DNA from: Gambelia wislizenii
Lineage: Eukaryota > Chordata > Lepidosauria > Squamata > Crotaphytidae
Assembly (NCBI GenBank): GCA_030847615.1
Contig: JAUMIR010000001.1
Location: 83,997,501-84,061,500 of the forward strand
Length of the DNA: 64,000 nucleotides
Direction of reading: 5' to 3'
The notes under the pieces were generated by a model. The model saw nothing but the letters and a program-made list of their open reading frames with translations, was not told the origin of the DNA and did no database searches. How positions within the stretch are numbered: position 1 is the stretch's first letter; every line of letters begins with the position of its first letter. Made by a program: the position numbers and the translations under genes. Below are positions 10,800-21,244 of this stretch, piece by piece.

Positions 10800-13047
10800 A
10801 CAGAGGAATGGATTAATCTTTCCCCACATTCACTTACACTTGTTCAAGATTTACTGCACTCCAGTACCATACTTCTACCCCTCAAATAAATTTGTGAACT
10901 CATACATACTATATTAAGTGTTCCAATTCTCTAGGCCTTCCCCAATTTTATGCCTGCCAGATGTGTTGGACTGCAATTCCCATCATTCTAGTCAGCATGC
11001 CCATTGCCATACTGCTAGGCATAATGGAAGCTGTATTCCAAACTATCTGGACTAGATTGCAGCAGGCTGTTAATATACATAAGCTGACCTATATAATAGA
11101 ACTAATCAGTACTGGCACACTTGGGAGATTTAGCTATAAAAATAGAAGCATAAATTGCATTGATAATAAATAGAAATAATATTGTTCTGTTCCAAGGGAA
11201 ATCAATATATATACAGTATATTCATAAGCCAGTGTACTTTAATTTTTCTAATTAAAATCTTGCTAGTTTAAAAGTGATATGTAAAATATTCCCTTTACTG
11301 ATATGTGTATTCTAAAGTTTTCAAGCAAAGAAGTATAGTCACCATATATCTCATCATCTCTGGCATTTTGCTTATGCTACTAATATCTTGCTGCAGTGCT
11401 TGTTTGTTTTTTTTTCTCTCAGGCCCATAACACACAAAATCCTTATCCATCTTAAGGAAATTATTCATACATTTTTCAGTATTGCCAAAATAGTTCACAT
11501 TCCATTAATTAGAGGTAAGTGGTTTGGGGAAATGCTGTTGCTTTCTGAAACATCAATACTAGTTTAACAGGTTACATTTTTAGTTCATTCCTTAGAAATG
11601 TCCAGTCCCTCTTTTTGTTAATTCTAATTGACAACATTGTTTTCAATTTAGCTGGAAGTGCAAATCTAGATCAACCCATTGACACAGTAAAGTAAAAGTT
11701 AGCTGTTTACTGCTGGTTTCTCAGTATTTGTGTTTTACAGTGGACCACTGAAGAATATTCATGGGCTAGCCAGGTACATTTTGCTATCAGAGGTAGCATC
11801 ACAAAGATCCCATTCCATAATATCAAGGTTGAAAAGTTATTTTGACATGTTAGGCAGAAAAATCCCACAATCTTCTCTCACCTTTCTTGGCATATACCTT
11901 CATCTAATAAAGGGATTGGAACAAATGTTGAACTGAAACTTCCAGCATACCAAACCATCAGTTAGTTATAAGGCTACAACATCTGCACACAATTCCTACC
12001 CATTGTCTCATGTTAGGACTAAACCAAAACTTACTGGGGTGGATTGTTTTGTTAGAATGCTTGCCATTTGAATGTTGGCATGCCTGGGATGGGCCACTGA
12101 AAATATATTCTGGACTCCACTTAAAAAAAAACCAAAAAACTAACACCTTCTTCATTATACTCTATGATATTAGAACCACAGAAGTTTGAGCCCTCCAAAT
12201 GTTGTAGAACTGCAACTTCTCCATTGGCTGTGCAGGCTAGAGCTGTTAAGAGCTGCAGTTCAATAACATCTGGAGTACAACACTTTGCCTATTCCTACCT
12301 TTCTGAAAAATTATTTAATTATGAATGAGGGCTTCTACTGGGCAAGAATACCAGAAAGAGCTGGGTGAATGGATGCACAAGATGTAGTCATGCATGCCTA
12401 TGCAGGGATGAAGCAACAATTTAACATTGGTATTGGAATAAGAAATTTACATTTATAATCAATTCAATTTATTTCATAAATTATACATAACATTTCAGTT
12501 TTCTATATTTTTCTATTAAAATTCATTGCAGAAGTGGTGGGATTAAAATGCCTGAAATTTCACAGAGGCAGTTTGGTAATTTGGAAATTAAGGGTTTGTA
12601 CAATTTCTTCTTTCTCTACTAAACAGGACTTGGCATTTATAAAAGAAGTGTAAATTATAATTATCAATTTTTTATCAAAGTAGGCGCTAGGAATTTTGAC
12701 AGAAAAAGGCTTAAAATTATTTTAGTCCAAAATATAATGTTTAAGGCAAGCCTTATAATATTTCTTTAGTTATGTTTGTATCAGTCAGAAACAGTTTAAC
12801 GTTGTTTTAGATCTAAACTCTCAAAGGGTTTTTTAAACAAACAGTCATTATTAGAGCCTCATCTGTGAAGTGGGTAATTGAGATTGTGCTATAGTTACAG
12901 AAGTAAAACAGAGAAGGAACATTAAAGATATCTACGTTCTTAAGGGAATTTTCCTTATAACTAGCTAGGCATTAGGGACTACAACTGTTTTGGATAACAA
13001 GAAAGTGCAGCTAACTGGAGCTTATATACTGATGGTGTTCTAGCATA
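10800..13047. other. Intergenic with short palindromic repeat pieces
   Basis: Fragments such as CCAGATGTGTTGGACTGCAA (10959) and its inverse kind near 12190-12280 (ccaaatgttgtagaactgc, aacatctggagtac) belong to a common small palindromic repeat also seen at 3970-4230, 4425-4545 and 62570-62620. No gene. Confidence 0.45.
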
Positions 13048-13282
13048 TACAGTTGTCCCTTCACATTCGCTGGGGTTTGGTTCCAGGATCCCCCGTGAAT
13101 ATCCAAATCAGTGAATACTCAAGTCCCATTATATGCAATGGCATAGCAAAATGATGTCCCTTATATAAGATGAAAAAAATCAAGGTTTGCTTTTTGGATT
13201 ATTATTTTTTTAAGAATATTTTCAAGCCGTGAATACTAAAAACCGTGAATGCCAAATCCATGAATGTGGAGGGACAACTGTA
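13048..13282. mobile_element. Tigger-like non-autonomous DNA transposon
   Basis: Ends TACAGTTGTCCCTTCACATT and AATGTGGAGGGACAACTGTA; same family as 6176, opposite internal orientation. Confidence 0.8.
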
Positions 13283-13440
13283 CTGTTAAATTAAAAGTTC
13301 TGCACAAAAGCAACTCACCAGCATTAAAATATGTGGAAGAAGACCCTAGTAGTACTATCATCTGATGTAGTCTTTATTAAGTTCCAAGATCTGCAACACC
13401 TAATATCTTGCATGCTATGATGCACCTTGAGCTGCCTAAA

Positions 13441-13652
13441 TACCCCGTCTGATCTTGGAAGCTAAGCAGGGTCACTGCTGGTTAGTACTTGGATGGAAGA
13501 CCACCAATAAAAGCCAGGTGCTGTAGGCTATATTTCAGAGGAAAGAAGTAATGAAACCACCTTTGAGTATTCCATACCTAAGAAAATTCTATGAAATCCA
13601 TGACTTTCTGTAAGTCAACAGGCGACTTGAAGGTACACACACGCACGCACAC
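13441..13652 (+). mobile_element. 5S-rRNA-derived SINE
   Basis: CCCGTCTGATCTTGGAAGCT, AAGCAGGGTCACTGCTGGTT, AGTACTTGGATGGAAGACCA and GGTGCTGTAGGCT match the 3' part of 5S rRNA; then the shared body and a CTTGAAGGTACACACACGCA tail. Confidence 0.85.
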
Positions 13653-14641
13653 AAAATACAGCTTATCTCATCCTGTCTTATTTCAAGAGAAAAAAGCTTT
13701 GGCTTATAGTAAACAGTTATAGCTGGAGATACATTCAGATAAGCCATGACCCTCCCCATTATGTTAATTCAAAACATGTATACATTTGCAGAGCCTTTTT
13801 GTATTTTATGTTAGAATCGTCAGCCACTGCTATGTATCTGCAATCTTGGTACACCATATTATATTTGCTATACTTTATGGTACATCTCCATTGATGCCCC
13901 CTTGTCGTGGGAGAGAGGCTTGCGTACCCTAATGATGTTTTGAGCTATGCTGGTGGTGGCATAATAGCCACTGGTAGGGTCTCCCATGCCAGACAGGTCA
14001 AAACCAAAGGGTCTGACAAAGAGCGTCAAAGGGCAGGATGGGCTCTCTAGTCTTGTGGCAACCGTCCTAGGAGAAGGAAAACTCTAATCCCAAACCCGGG
14101 CAGATGGTGCTCGTCCAACCCTGTAAGGTCAACCATCTAAGAGAAGGAAACTCTAATCAAACCTACGGCCCGAGGACCTCGCTGCCACGTCCATGCTTGC
14201 AAGGCCACGGCAGATGAATCTCTGGTTTAAAGGGTGAGGCCAGTTCTGTGCACGCTGCACTCCACCAGAAAAATCCATTGCACAGGCTCGAAGGACAAAT
14301 CCATTTCCAAAAAAGCCCTGTAGCGACTGGCGAGGGACGAAACCGGCAGGTGTAAAGATGCACTGGAAGCCACAGCCCCAACCCTGCATGCAGGCGGTTC
14401 AGGACATTGGTCGCTCGAGGCTGACCCGGGAGATGACAGTCTTGTTCGGCAGCATCCTGAACGACCAAGCAGCCTTTTTTAAGGAGAGCACTGCTTGCTC
14501 CATATGGAGAGGGGCCTAGAAAAGGTGGCCTAATGAAAGCTCATCCCCAACTACCTGGTTGGCTAGCCGCGGCCAACGGGAATCTTCTGATGCGGTCAAA
14601 CCAAGGCAAAGAAACAAAGGCACACACCGGCCTCCAAAGGT

Positions 14642-15268
14642 GTAAATAAACTGACACTTGCATGCTGGAACATCAGAACCATGCAAGACTCTGAAGACAG
14701 TGGACGGCCTGAGCGTCGTTCTGCCCTAATAGCCCTTGAACTATCACGGCTTAATATTGACATCGCTGCTCTCAGTGAAGTTCGCTTCCATGAGGAAGGC
14801 AGCCTTAAAGAACATGGCACCGGCTACACACTTTACTGGTCTGGCAAACCCAAAACCGAAAAACGTCTTTCAGGAGTAGGCTTTATGATTAAAAACTCCA
14901 TTGCCTCCAAACTCGAAACCTTGCCAACAGGACACTCTGATCGCATTATTTCCTTACGCCTCCCACACGTTGTTCTCTTTAGTATATATGCCCCAACTAT
15001 GCAAGCCGACCCTGTAGAGAAAGACAAATTCTACACAGACCTACGCCAACTCATACAAAAAGTCCCTGTAGAAGATAAAATTATTATCCTTGGTGACTTC
15101 AATGCCAGAGTAGGAAAGAACTCCGAAGCCTGGAAAGGTTTCTTAGGCAAGCATGGTGTTGGAAATTGCAATGATAACGGACGCCTCCTGCTAGAGTTCT
15201 GTGCAGAACAACAGCTGACTATTACAAACACAATCTTTCAGCAGAAAGATAGCTTGAAGACAACCTAG
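14642..15268 (+). pseudogene. RTE-like LINE: AP endonuclease domain
   Basis: Apurinic-type endonuclease that nicks target DNA to start reverse transcription. Motifs seen are LACWNIRTM at the N-terminus, DIAALSEVRF with the catalytic Glu, the SIYAPT strand, and LGDFNARVG; the closing DYVLV and TDHRLV motifs lie just past the first stop. The homologous part starts before the first ATG (14681). The stop is TAG at 15266-15268, between LKTT and MHPRSKHWHLIDYVLV, where related proteins carry Trp (TGG), so it is a single G-to-A change. Confidence 0.85.
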
Positions 15269-16308
15269 ATGCATCCCCGATCCAAACATTGGCACCTCAT
15301 TGACTACGTTCTAGTCCGTCAGAGAGACATTCGTGATGTCCGTCATACCCGAGTGATGCCCAGTGCAGAATGCCAAACAGATCATCGCCTCGTCAGATGT
15401 AAACTAAATCTTCATCTTAAGTTCAAACCTAAGAGGGGTGGCATCTTAAAGAAGAGACTCCAAGTCAACAATCTTCAACAAGCTACCATGAGAGACAACT
15501 TCCAGGCAAATCTACAAACAAAACTTGAAGACCATCCTACAGATCCTTCTCCTACAGTGCTTTGGCAACATATCAAAAACAGTATCCTCCAGTCTGCAGA
15601 AGAATCCCTCGGGTTCTCCCACAAGAAAAATCAAGACTGGTTTGATGAAAACAACCAAGAGATCCAGGAGCTGTTGGCAAGGAAGAGAGCTGCTCATCAG
15701 GCATACCTCGCCCAGCCAACCTGTCATGTAAGAAAAGCAGCTTTCCGCCTCACATGTAGCAAACTACAACAAAAACTCCGAGACAAGCAGAACAAGTGGT
15801 GGATCAATATAGCAGAAAAGACACAACGCTGTGCAGATCTGGGTGATCATAGAGGATTTTATGAAGCTCTTAAAGCACTGTTTGGACCTACTTATCAGGT
15901 CCAAAGCTCCTTATACAGTACAGATGGTCAAACATTAATTACTGATAAAGCCTCCATCCTAAATCGTTGGGCTGAACATTTTCAAAGTCTCTTTAGCGCC
16001 AACCGAGTAGTCCAAGCCTCAGCTATCCAACATATGATACAAAAACCAATGAAAAATGAATTGGACATAGCTCCCACTTTGGAAGAGACCCTTAAGGCCA
16101 TACAGCAGATGAAAAACGGCAAGGCAGCTGGGATTGATGGAATCCCACCTGAAGTTTGGAAACACGGAGGTCATGCACTCCACGAAAAATTCCACGAATT
16201 CCTTGTGAATTGCTGGGGAAAAGGGGAACTGCCATCAGACCTCCGAGATGCAGTCATCATCACCCTGTACAAGAAAAAAGGCGCAAAATCTGATTGCTCG
16301 AACTATTG
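15269..16308 (+). pseudogene. RTE-like LINE: endonuclease end, linker and RT start
   Basis: Continues in the same frame with the last endonuclease motifs (HLIDYVLVRQRD, TDHRLVRCKL), a basic linker, then the fingers region of reverse transcriptase (NGKAAGIDGIPPEVWKHGG, ITLYKKKGAKSDCSNY). It stops at TGA 16306-16308, precisely where RTs have N-Y-R-G-I; the lost Arg codon CGA became TGA, a typical CpG decay. Confidence 0.85.
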
Positions 16309-17677
16309 AGGCATAACATTGCTCTCTATTGCTGGAAAAATCCTTGCAAGGATACTCCTGAACAGATTAGTTCCTGCTATTGCAGAAGAACTTCTCCCTG
16401 AAAGCCAATGTGGCTTCAGAGCTAATAGGAGTACCACAGACATGGTATTTGCCCTTAGGCAACTGCAAGAAAAATGTAGGGAGCAGAACAAGGGTCTCTA
16501 TGTAACATTTGTCGACCTCACCAAAGCCTTTGACACTGTAAGTAGAAAAGGTCTGTGGCAGATCCTGGAAAGACTAGGATGTCCCTCCAAATTCCTTAAA
16601 ATGATTATCTTGCTACACGAGGGACAGCGTGGTCAAGTCAGATATGGCGATGCTCTTTCAGAGCCCTTTCTAATAACTAATGGAGTGAAGCAAGGTTGTG
16701 TTCTTGCACCAACTTTATTTACAATCTTCTTTAGCACGATGCTCCAAAGGGCTATGGCAGAGCTTGAAGAAGACGACGGCATCTATATACGCTACCGTAC
16801 TGATGGTAGCTTGTTTAACTTAAGCCGTCTGAGGGCTCACACTAAGACTTTAAACTATCTAGTCCGTGAGCTGCTCTTCGCCGATGATGCTGCCCTTGTT
16901 GCCCACACAGAAGCAGCTCTGCAGCGCCTAACATCCTGCTTTGCAACAGCTGCAGAGCTGTTTGGGTTAGAAGTCAACCTGAAGAAAACAGAAGTTCTTT
17001 ACCAGCCTGCACCACAGGACGAACACCACCATCCCCACATTGCCGTCGGCAAATCTGTGCTCAAGTCCGTTCAGCAGTTCACCTACCTGGGAAGCATCAT
17101 CTCCTCAGATGCCAAGATTGACAAAGAGATCGATCACAGGTTAGCAAAGGCATATAGTGCATTTGGAAGACTTCACAAAAGAGTCTGGAGCAATAAACAC
17201 CTGAGGCAAAGCACAAAAATCAGTGTGTATAGAGCCATCGTACTGTCTATCCTCCTTTATGGATCTGAAACATGGGTCACCTATCGCCACCACCTACGAC
17301 TCCTCGAGCGCTTTCATCAGCGCTGTCTACGCACAATCCTAAATATACACTGGACTGACTATGTGACGAATGTTGCTGTCCTTGAGCAAGCAGGGATCAC
17401 CAGCATTGAGGCCATGATATTGAGAACACAGCTGCACTGGGCAGGGCACGTTTCTAGGATGGAGGACCATCGCCTCCCAGAAATACTACTCTACGGTGAA
17501 CTCGCCACGGGTCAGCGTAAGAGGAGCGCTCCAAAAAAGCGATACAAAGACTCCCTGAAACAACATCTCAGGCTTGGCCAAACTGATCACCAACAGTGGT
17601 CCGCCCTGGCCTCACATCGGGAGGCATGGAGACGCACTATCCACAATGCTGCAGCCTTATTTGAGAACTCACGATGA
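16309..17677 (+). pseudogene. RTE-like LINE: reverse transcriptase
   Basis: The RT palm and thumb. Motifs are GITLLSIAGKILARIL, QCGFRANRSTTDM, VDLTKAFDTVSR with the first catalytic Asp, GVKQGCVLAPTLF, LLFADDAALVAHT with the catalytic ADD, and FTYLGSIIS. Then comes the conserved C-terminal block ILLYGSETWVTYRHH, QLHWAGHVSRMEDHRLP. The frame stops at TGA 17675-17677 and continues past it into the zinc finger; CGA to TGA is the simplest cause. Confidence 0.88.
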
Positions 17678-17839
17678 ACAAGTCTTGAAGAGAAACAACA
17701 ACGCAGAAAGAATCACAACCCCAAAACATCACCCAAGGAGACCTTCTGCTGTGCTTTTTGCAACCGGACTTGTTTATCTCGGATTGGCCTTTTTAGTCAT
17801 CAGCGCGCTTGCAGAAAGCGCGGGATGAGTCCTTCCTGA
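17678..17839 (+). pseudogene. RTE-like LINE: C-terminal C2HC zinc finger
   Basis: In the same frame after the third stop: a basic segment (EEKQQRRKNH) and then CAFCNRTCLSRIGLFSHQ followed by RAC, that is a C-x2-C...H-x4-C finger with the SRIGLFSH core known at the C-terminus of several vertebrate LINE proteins. It ends RKRGMSPS and TGA. It is probably a nucleic-acid-binding module. Confidence 0.8.
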
Positions 17840-17849
17840 ATCTTTGCTT

Positions 17850-18449
17850 GCGAAGAAAAGCCAGAGGGGGGGGGACTTTATGGGGATTCCAAAAGCTGTG
17901 ACTGCAGTTTGTATATGGTAACTGAGACTTAAGAAATTAAACTGGGAAAAAGTCCACAACACTTCATTTGCAAGCAAATACTAATATTTCCTTCTAAAAT
18001 CTTTCTTAGGTCTTTGCTAAATGTGAATTACATATTTTTGCTACTGATCCTTTTTGTCTCCATCTACACACCCAGTAGCACATGTCAGTGACCTTGGTAG
18101 GTTACATGCCTACAAACAGCTTGGAATGTGGAAACAACTGTTTTTCCAAAAACTGAGGTGGAATAGTATACTGTAATCTATGCTGGTCTATGACTGTAAT
18201 AAATGATTGATTGATTAATACTGTACTCTAAATCCCATTGGCTGCAAGATTAAGATTGTCAAGATTTGCTCAACAGTTTAAGGATCAATTCAGATATGCC
18301 TTAAAATGTCAGGCCTTTAAGAATCAATAAAAAATGCCTTACAATGCTTCTCAGAGTGCTCAGCCAGATTTTAACAAGTCTCCAAGGAAAAAGGCATTCT
18401 GCAGTTCTGCAGCTGCCATTAAGAATGCCTGTCTATACCTTTGCTGTTC

Positions 18450-18487
<38 letters not shown>

Positions 18488-18678
18488 CGCTACCCTTCAG
18501 TAACAGAGCTTTCTGGACTTCAAAGCCAGAATACAGTACAATAAAATTGCAAGAGTAAAATAATAAAGCCCTAGGAACCTTAGCAAAATCCACTAAATTC
18601 AGAAAAACTATAATATAGCACAGGAACTAGCTTTAAAACAGGCAGTAATATTCTGTGCAAATATAAAGCAATAAAAAA
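17850..18678. other. Intergenic after the RTE-like LINE
   Basis: A run of nine or more G at about 17866, then AT-rich DNA with AATAAATGATTGATTGATTA near 18199, which may be a LINE 3' end, and the TA/GA microsatellite. Confidence 0.4.
18450..18487. repeat. (TA)n(GA)n microsatellite
   Basis: ATATATATATATA followed by GAGAGAGAGAGAGAGAGAG. Confidence 0.9.
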
Positions 18679-18921
18679 TACAGTTGTCCCTCCACATTCA
18701 CAGATTTGTCATTCACGGATTTAAGTATTCACAGCTTGAAAATATTCTTTAAAAAATAATAATCCAAATAGCAAGCCTTGATTTTACCATCTTATATAAG
18801 GGATACCATTTTGCTATGCCATTGCATATAATGGGACTTGAGTATTCACGGATTTGGGTATTCACGGGTGGTGGTGGTGGTCCTGGAACCAAACTCCAGC
18901 GAATGTGAAGGGACAACTGTA
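18679..18921. mobile_element. Tigger-like non-autonomous DNA transposon
   Basis: Ends TACAGTTGTCCCTCCACATT and AATGTGAAGGGACAACTGTA; contains a short GGT repeat (18866-18880). Confidence 0.8.
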
Positions 18922-19904
18922 TATGTTCAGTTGGCACCAACCCTCCCTGCCAAAAAAGCTGGCACAAAAGAGCTTCTCTGGAAAGAACATTAAAGCCAAA
19001 CATGTAAATGGTGTCCCCTGCCACCCAAGCCAGTTTGGTCTCCACCTATTCATCTGCTTTTTCAGAACAAACATAACTCCACCTGACCAGGTTCTTGGAT
19101 GTGAGAACTACCTACAAGCAGCAGCTTTAAGTTAGTTAGTTTTGGCTTGTTGGCCTTCCAGCCAGTTACCAGCAACCCATTTTTCACAGAACAAAAAGAA
19201 CAGAGCAGTGTGCCATCATCATACTAATGACATGTCACTCCAGATCCTCAGATGATCTCACCCACTGCAGAACTCCAAGGCTCAAATGCCATCTAGTCAA
19301 GAACACCCTCCCATGTTAATTGGTCTTACTAGTAAAACTGGAACTAGGCCCACCAGAGGGAAAAAACACCATCAGTCTAAACTTTACCAGTAAATGGACC
19401 ATGACAATGGGGTGACAGACCCCCCCCCATTGTAGACTTCCAACTGTTACCCGAAGAGGTGGGGTGTGATTTAGAGCCCCACACGTGATGCCACAACTAT
19501 ATTAATATTGGGGGAATTATTACTAGCTCAAATGGAAGGCTTAGGGAGGCGGGTAACTTCAGGATCTTTTCACTTATGTATACCAGTAATGATTGCCGAG
19601 AACTCGGTTTTTCCCCCAGCAGGTTCCAGAAGCTAGAAGTGGAAAGTTCACAATATTCCTGTTGATTTATCTAAGTATCGCCTCCTGCAGATGTTAACTC
19701 AGTTAAAGCTAAATTATTACTCTGGTTTCTTAAAATGATATAGGCTCAAGAACCGTCCCCACTCGCATAATTATTGGTGAGAAAAGTAAACAAACATATG
19801 TCTCTGCAATCAAATATATACATTTAAAACCACTGCATTCATTAATACTAAATGCTGCTTGTCAAGAAAAACGTTCTGGGCCTAAATAGTCTAAAGCAGG
19901 GTTT
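18922..19904. other. Intergenic, nothing recognised
   Basis: No gene or clear repeat; a poly-C run at 19420-19428. Confidence 0.4.
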
Positions 19905-20088
19905 CTCAATCAGGGTTCCCTGGAACCCTAGAGTTTCACAAGAAGTTGCTAGGGGTTCTGTGAGATACTGAGAGTGGGTTGATTTTTTTTTTTTTTTTAG
20001 CTGTAGATATAATTTTTAGGCAAGGGTTCCCTGAAACCTGAAAATTGTTTCAAGGGTTCCATCAGGGTAGAAAGACTGAGATAGGCTG
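19905..20088. mobile_element. hAT-like short element
   Basis: GCAGGGTTTCTCAATCAGGG start, AAGTTGCTAGGGGTTCTGTG, a poly-T tract (19983-20000), and GTTCCATCAGGGTAGAAAGA. The same family is present in two pieces in intron 1. Confidence 0.5.
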
Positions 20089-20096
20089 GAAAGGCT

Positions 20097-20284
20097 CCTG
20101 CCTGATCTTGGAAGCTAAGCAGGGTCAACCCTGGTTAGTACTTGTATGGGATGGGAGACCACCAACAAATACCAACTCTTGTAGGTTGTATTTCACAGGA
20201 AGGAGTGGTCAAAACCACTTCTGAATATTCCTTGCCTAAGAAAACCCTAGCCCTAAGTCGACAGGTGACCTGAAAACATTTGTT
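20097..20284 (+). mobile_element. 5S-rRNA-derived SINE upstream of ERO1B
   Basis: CCTGCCTGATCTTGGAAGCT, AAGCAGGGTCAACCCTGGTT, AGTACTTGTATGGGATGGGA, then the body and GTCGACAGGTGACCTGAAAA tail. Confidence 0.83.
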
Positions 20285-20287
20285 AGA

Positions 20288-20462
20288 AGGAGCCAGCACG
20301 GTGTAGTGGCTGAAGTGATTGGGACTCTGGAGACCAGGGTTCAAATCCCTCCTCGGCCATGGAAACTCACTAGGTGACCTTAGGCAAATTACAGTACACT
20401 CCCTCAGCCAAAGAGACAGTCTGTGTCAAATATCTGAATAAATCTTGCCAAGAAAAACTGGA
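20288..20462 (+). mobile_element. Sauria-type tRNA SINE upstream of the ERO1B promoter
   Basis: AGCCAGCACGGTGTAGTGGC, GACCAGGGTTCAAATCCC (a clear B box), TCTTGCCAAGAAAA; truncated before the ACA tail. It lies about 170 bp upstream of the CpG island, directly behind a 5S-type SINE. Confidence 0.8.
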
Positions 20463-20686
20463 GACACGCCCCCCATAAACGGAGTCAAACTGAAGGCACT
20501 TGAGAACAGGAAAAGGGACAAACATTTTTTTAAGGCAGCATTTGCCGTTTAACATCCTCCTTTTTCCTGTAACTACTACCCATATTAATTCAGCCCACTC
20601 TAGCAATAACCCCCACCCCAGCTTAGAAAGTGAAGCCACGGCCTTCGCGACGGTTATAAACGGCCTCCTCTTGTTTTGAAGGGGCG

Positions 20687-20705
20687 CGTGGTCCTTTCCC
20701 ATTGG
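20687..20705 (-). promoter_or_regulatory. ER stress response element (ERSE) in the ERO1B promoter
   Basis: On the minus strand this reads CCAAT, nine bases (GGGAAAGGA), then CCACG, a perfect match to the ERSE consensus CCAAT-N9-CCACG. NF-Y binds the CCAAT half and ATF6 or XBP1 the CCACG half during the unfolded protein response. It lies 414 nt upstream of the start codon, in the right place to induce an ER oxidase on ER stress. ERSEs work in either orientation. Confidence 0.8.
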
Positions 20706-20813
20706 CTACAGCGTTTGTCCGCCCCCTTTCGTCACCGGAGCCGGGGAAGTAAAACAACTACTGTACAGAGCGAGCGGGAGAGAGACTGTGGAGAGGAAAG
20801 CCTGAGGCGGCAG

Positions 20814-20838
20814 GACTACATATCCCAAGACACTTTGC
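20814..20838 (+). promoter_or_regulatory. ZNF143/SBS-like promoter motif
   Basis: The 25 bases starting ACTACATATCCCAAG and ending TTTGCG match about 18 of 25 positions of the ZNF143 (Staf) binding consensus as I remember it (ACTACA, TTCCCAG, GCG core spacing). Such sites are common near CpG-island transcription starts. The TCCCA core is shifted in detail, so this is suggestive only. Confidence 0.4.
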
Positions 20839-21118
20839 GAGGCCACTTGGAGAGGCTGCTTAGGTTGTAATAAAGGGGAAGTCCTTGCGATTGGCGCATG
20901 TGCACGCGGGCCCGAGCGGTGTGTGGGCCGGCGAGCGGTGAGGAAGGCGGCGGGCTTGCTTGACAGGTTCCTTTCCCGCAAGTTCACGGGCAGGGGGACG
21001 CCTCAGCCGCTGGGCGCCGGTGCCTGCTCCCGGTCCTCCTGGCGGCCCAGAGGCAGAGGCGGCGAGGAGGAGGAGGGCCACGGGCCCCCCAAGGCGAGCG
21101 GCGAGAGGGCTCTGCAGC

Positions 21119-21244
21119 ATGAGCAGCGGCGGCAGGGTCGGCCGGAGAACTGCAGCGGGGACCGGGCTGGCGGCGCAGCTCCTACTGGCGGCGGCGGCGG
21201 CGGCGGCGACTCTGGGCTGCTTCTGTGGTTCGGCGGAGGCCCTG
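21119..21244 (+). CDS. ERO1B: ERO1B coding exon 1 (signal peptide)
   Basis: Codes residues 1-42 and ends in phase 0 before a gtgagg donor. The start is the ATG of [10 protein letters not shown]; it has A at -3, and I see no in-frame ATG upstream in the CpG-rich leader. The product is an ER signal sequence with a leucine/alanine core. Seven consecutive alanines are encoded by a pure GCG run (about 21190-21210). The mature enzyme probably begins near the Ser-Ala-Glu-Ala at the end of this exon. Signal sequences diverge quickly, so this exon is assigned by position, hydrophobicity and phase rather than by conserved residues. Confidence 0.88.

Larger units (their letters stand above)
13890..17850 (+). 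mobile_element. Near full-length RTE-like (RTEX-type) LINE
   Basis: A non-LTR retrotransposon of about 4 kb. A GC-richer 5' leader (about 13890-14590) has no long frame and holds a short internal duplication of an agaaggaaa-ctctaatc motif near 14071 and 14140. It is followed by one long frame from about 14591 to 17828, broken only by three stop codons and no frameshift. The frame runs endonuclease, reverse transcriptase, then a C-terminal C2HC zinc finger. The clade is hedged: the layout and zinc finger resemble RTEX and related vertebrate LINEs. The 3' end is not certain; the frame ends at 17837-17839 and no target-site duplication was resolved. Confidence 0.85.

Noticed and set aside
10961..11173. 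70-codon frame with a hydrophobic start
   Set aside because: The start lies in a common short palindromic repeat; no conservation visible.
1..20000. Search for exons of EDARADD, the gene I recall upstream of ERO1B in human
   Set aside because: No convincing death-domain or other conserved coding block was seen on either strand; it is probably outside the window.
20960..21118. In-frame N-terminal extension of ERO1B upstream of 21119
   Set aside because: The frame is open but begins with TTG, not ATG, and an extension would bury the signal peptide.
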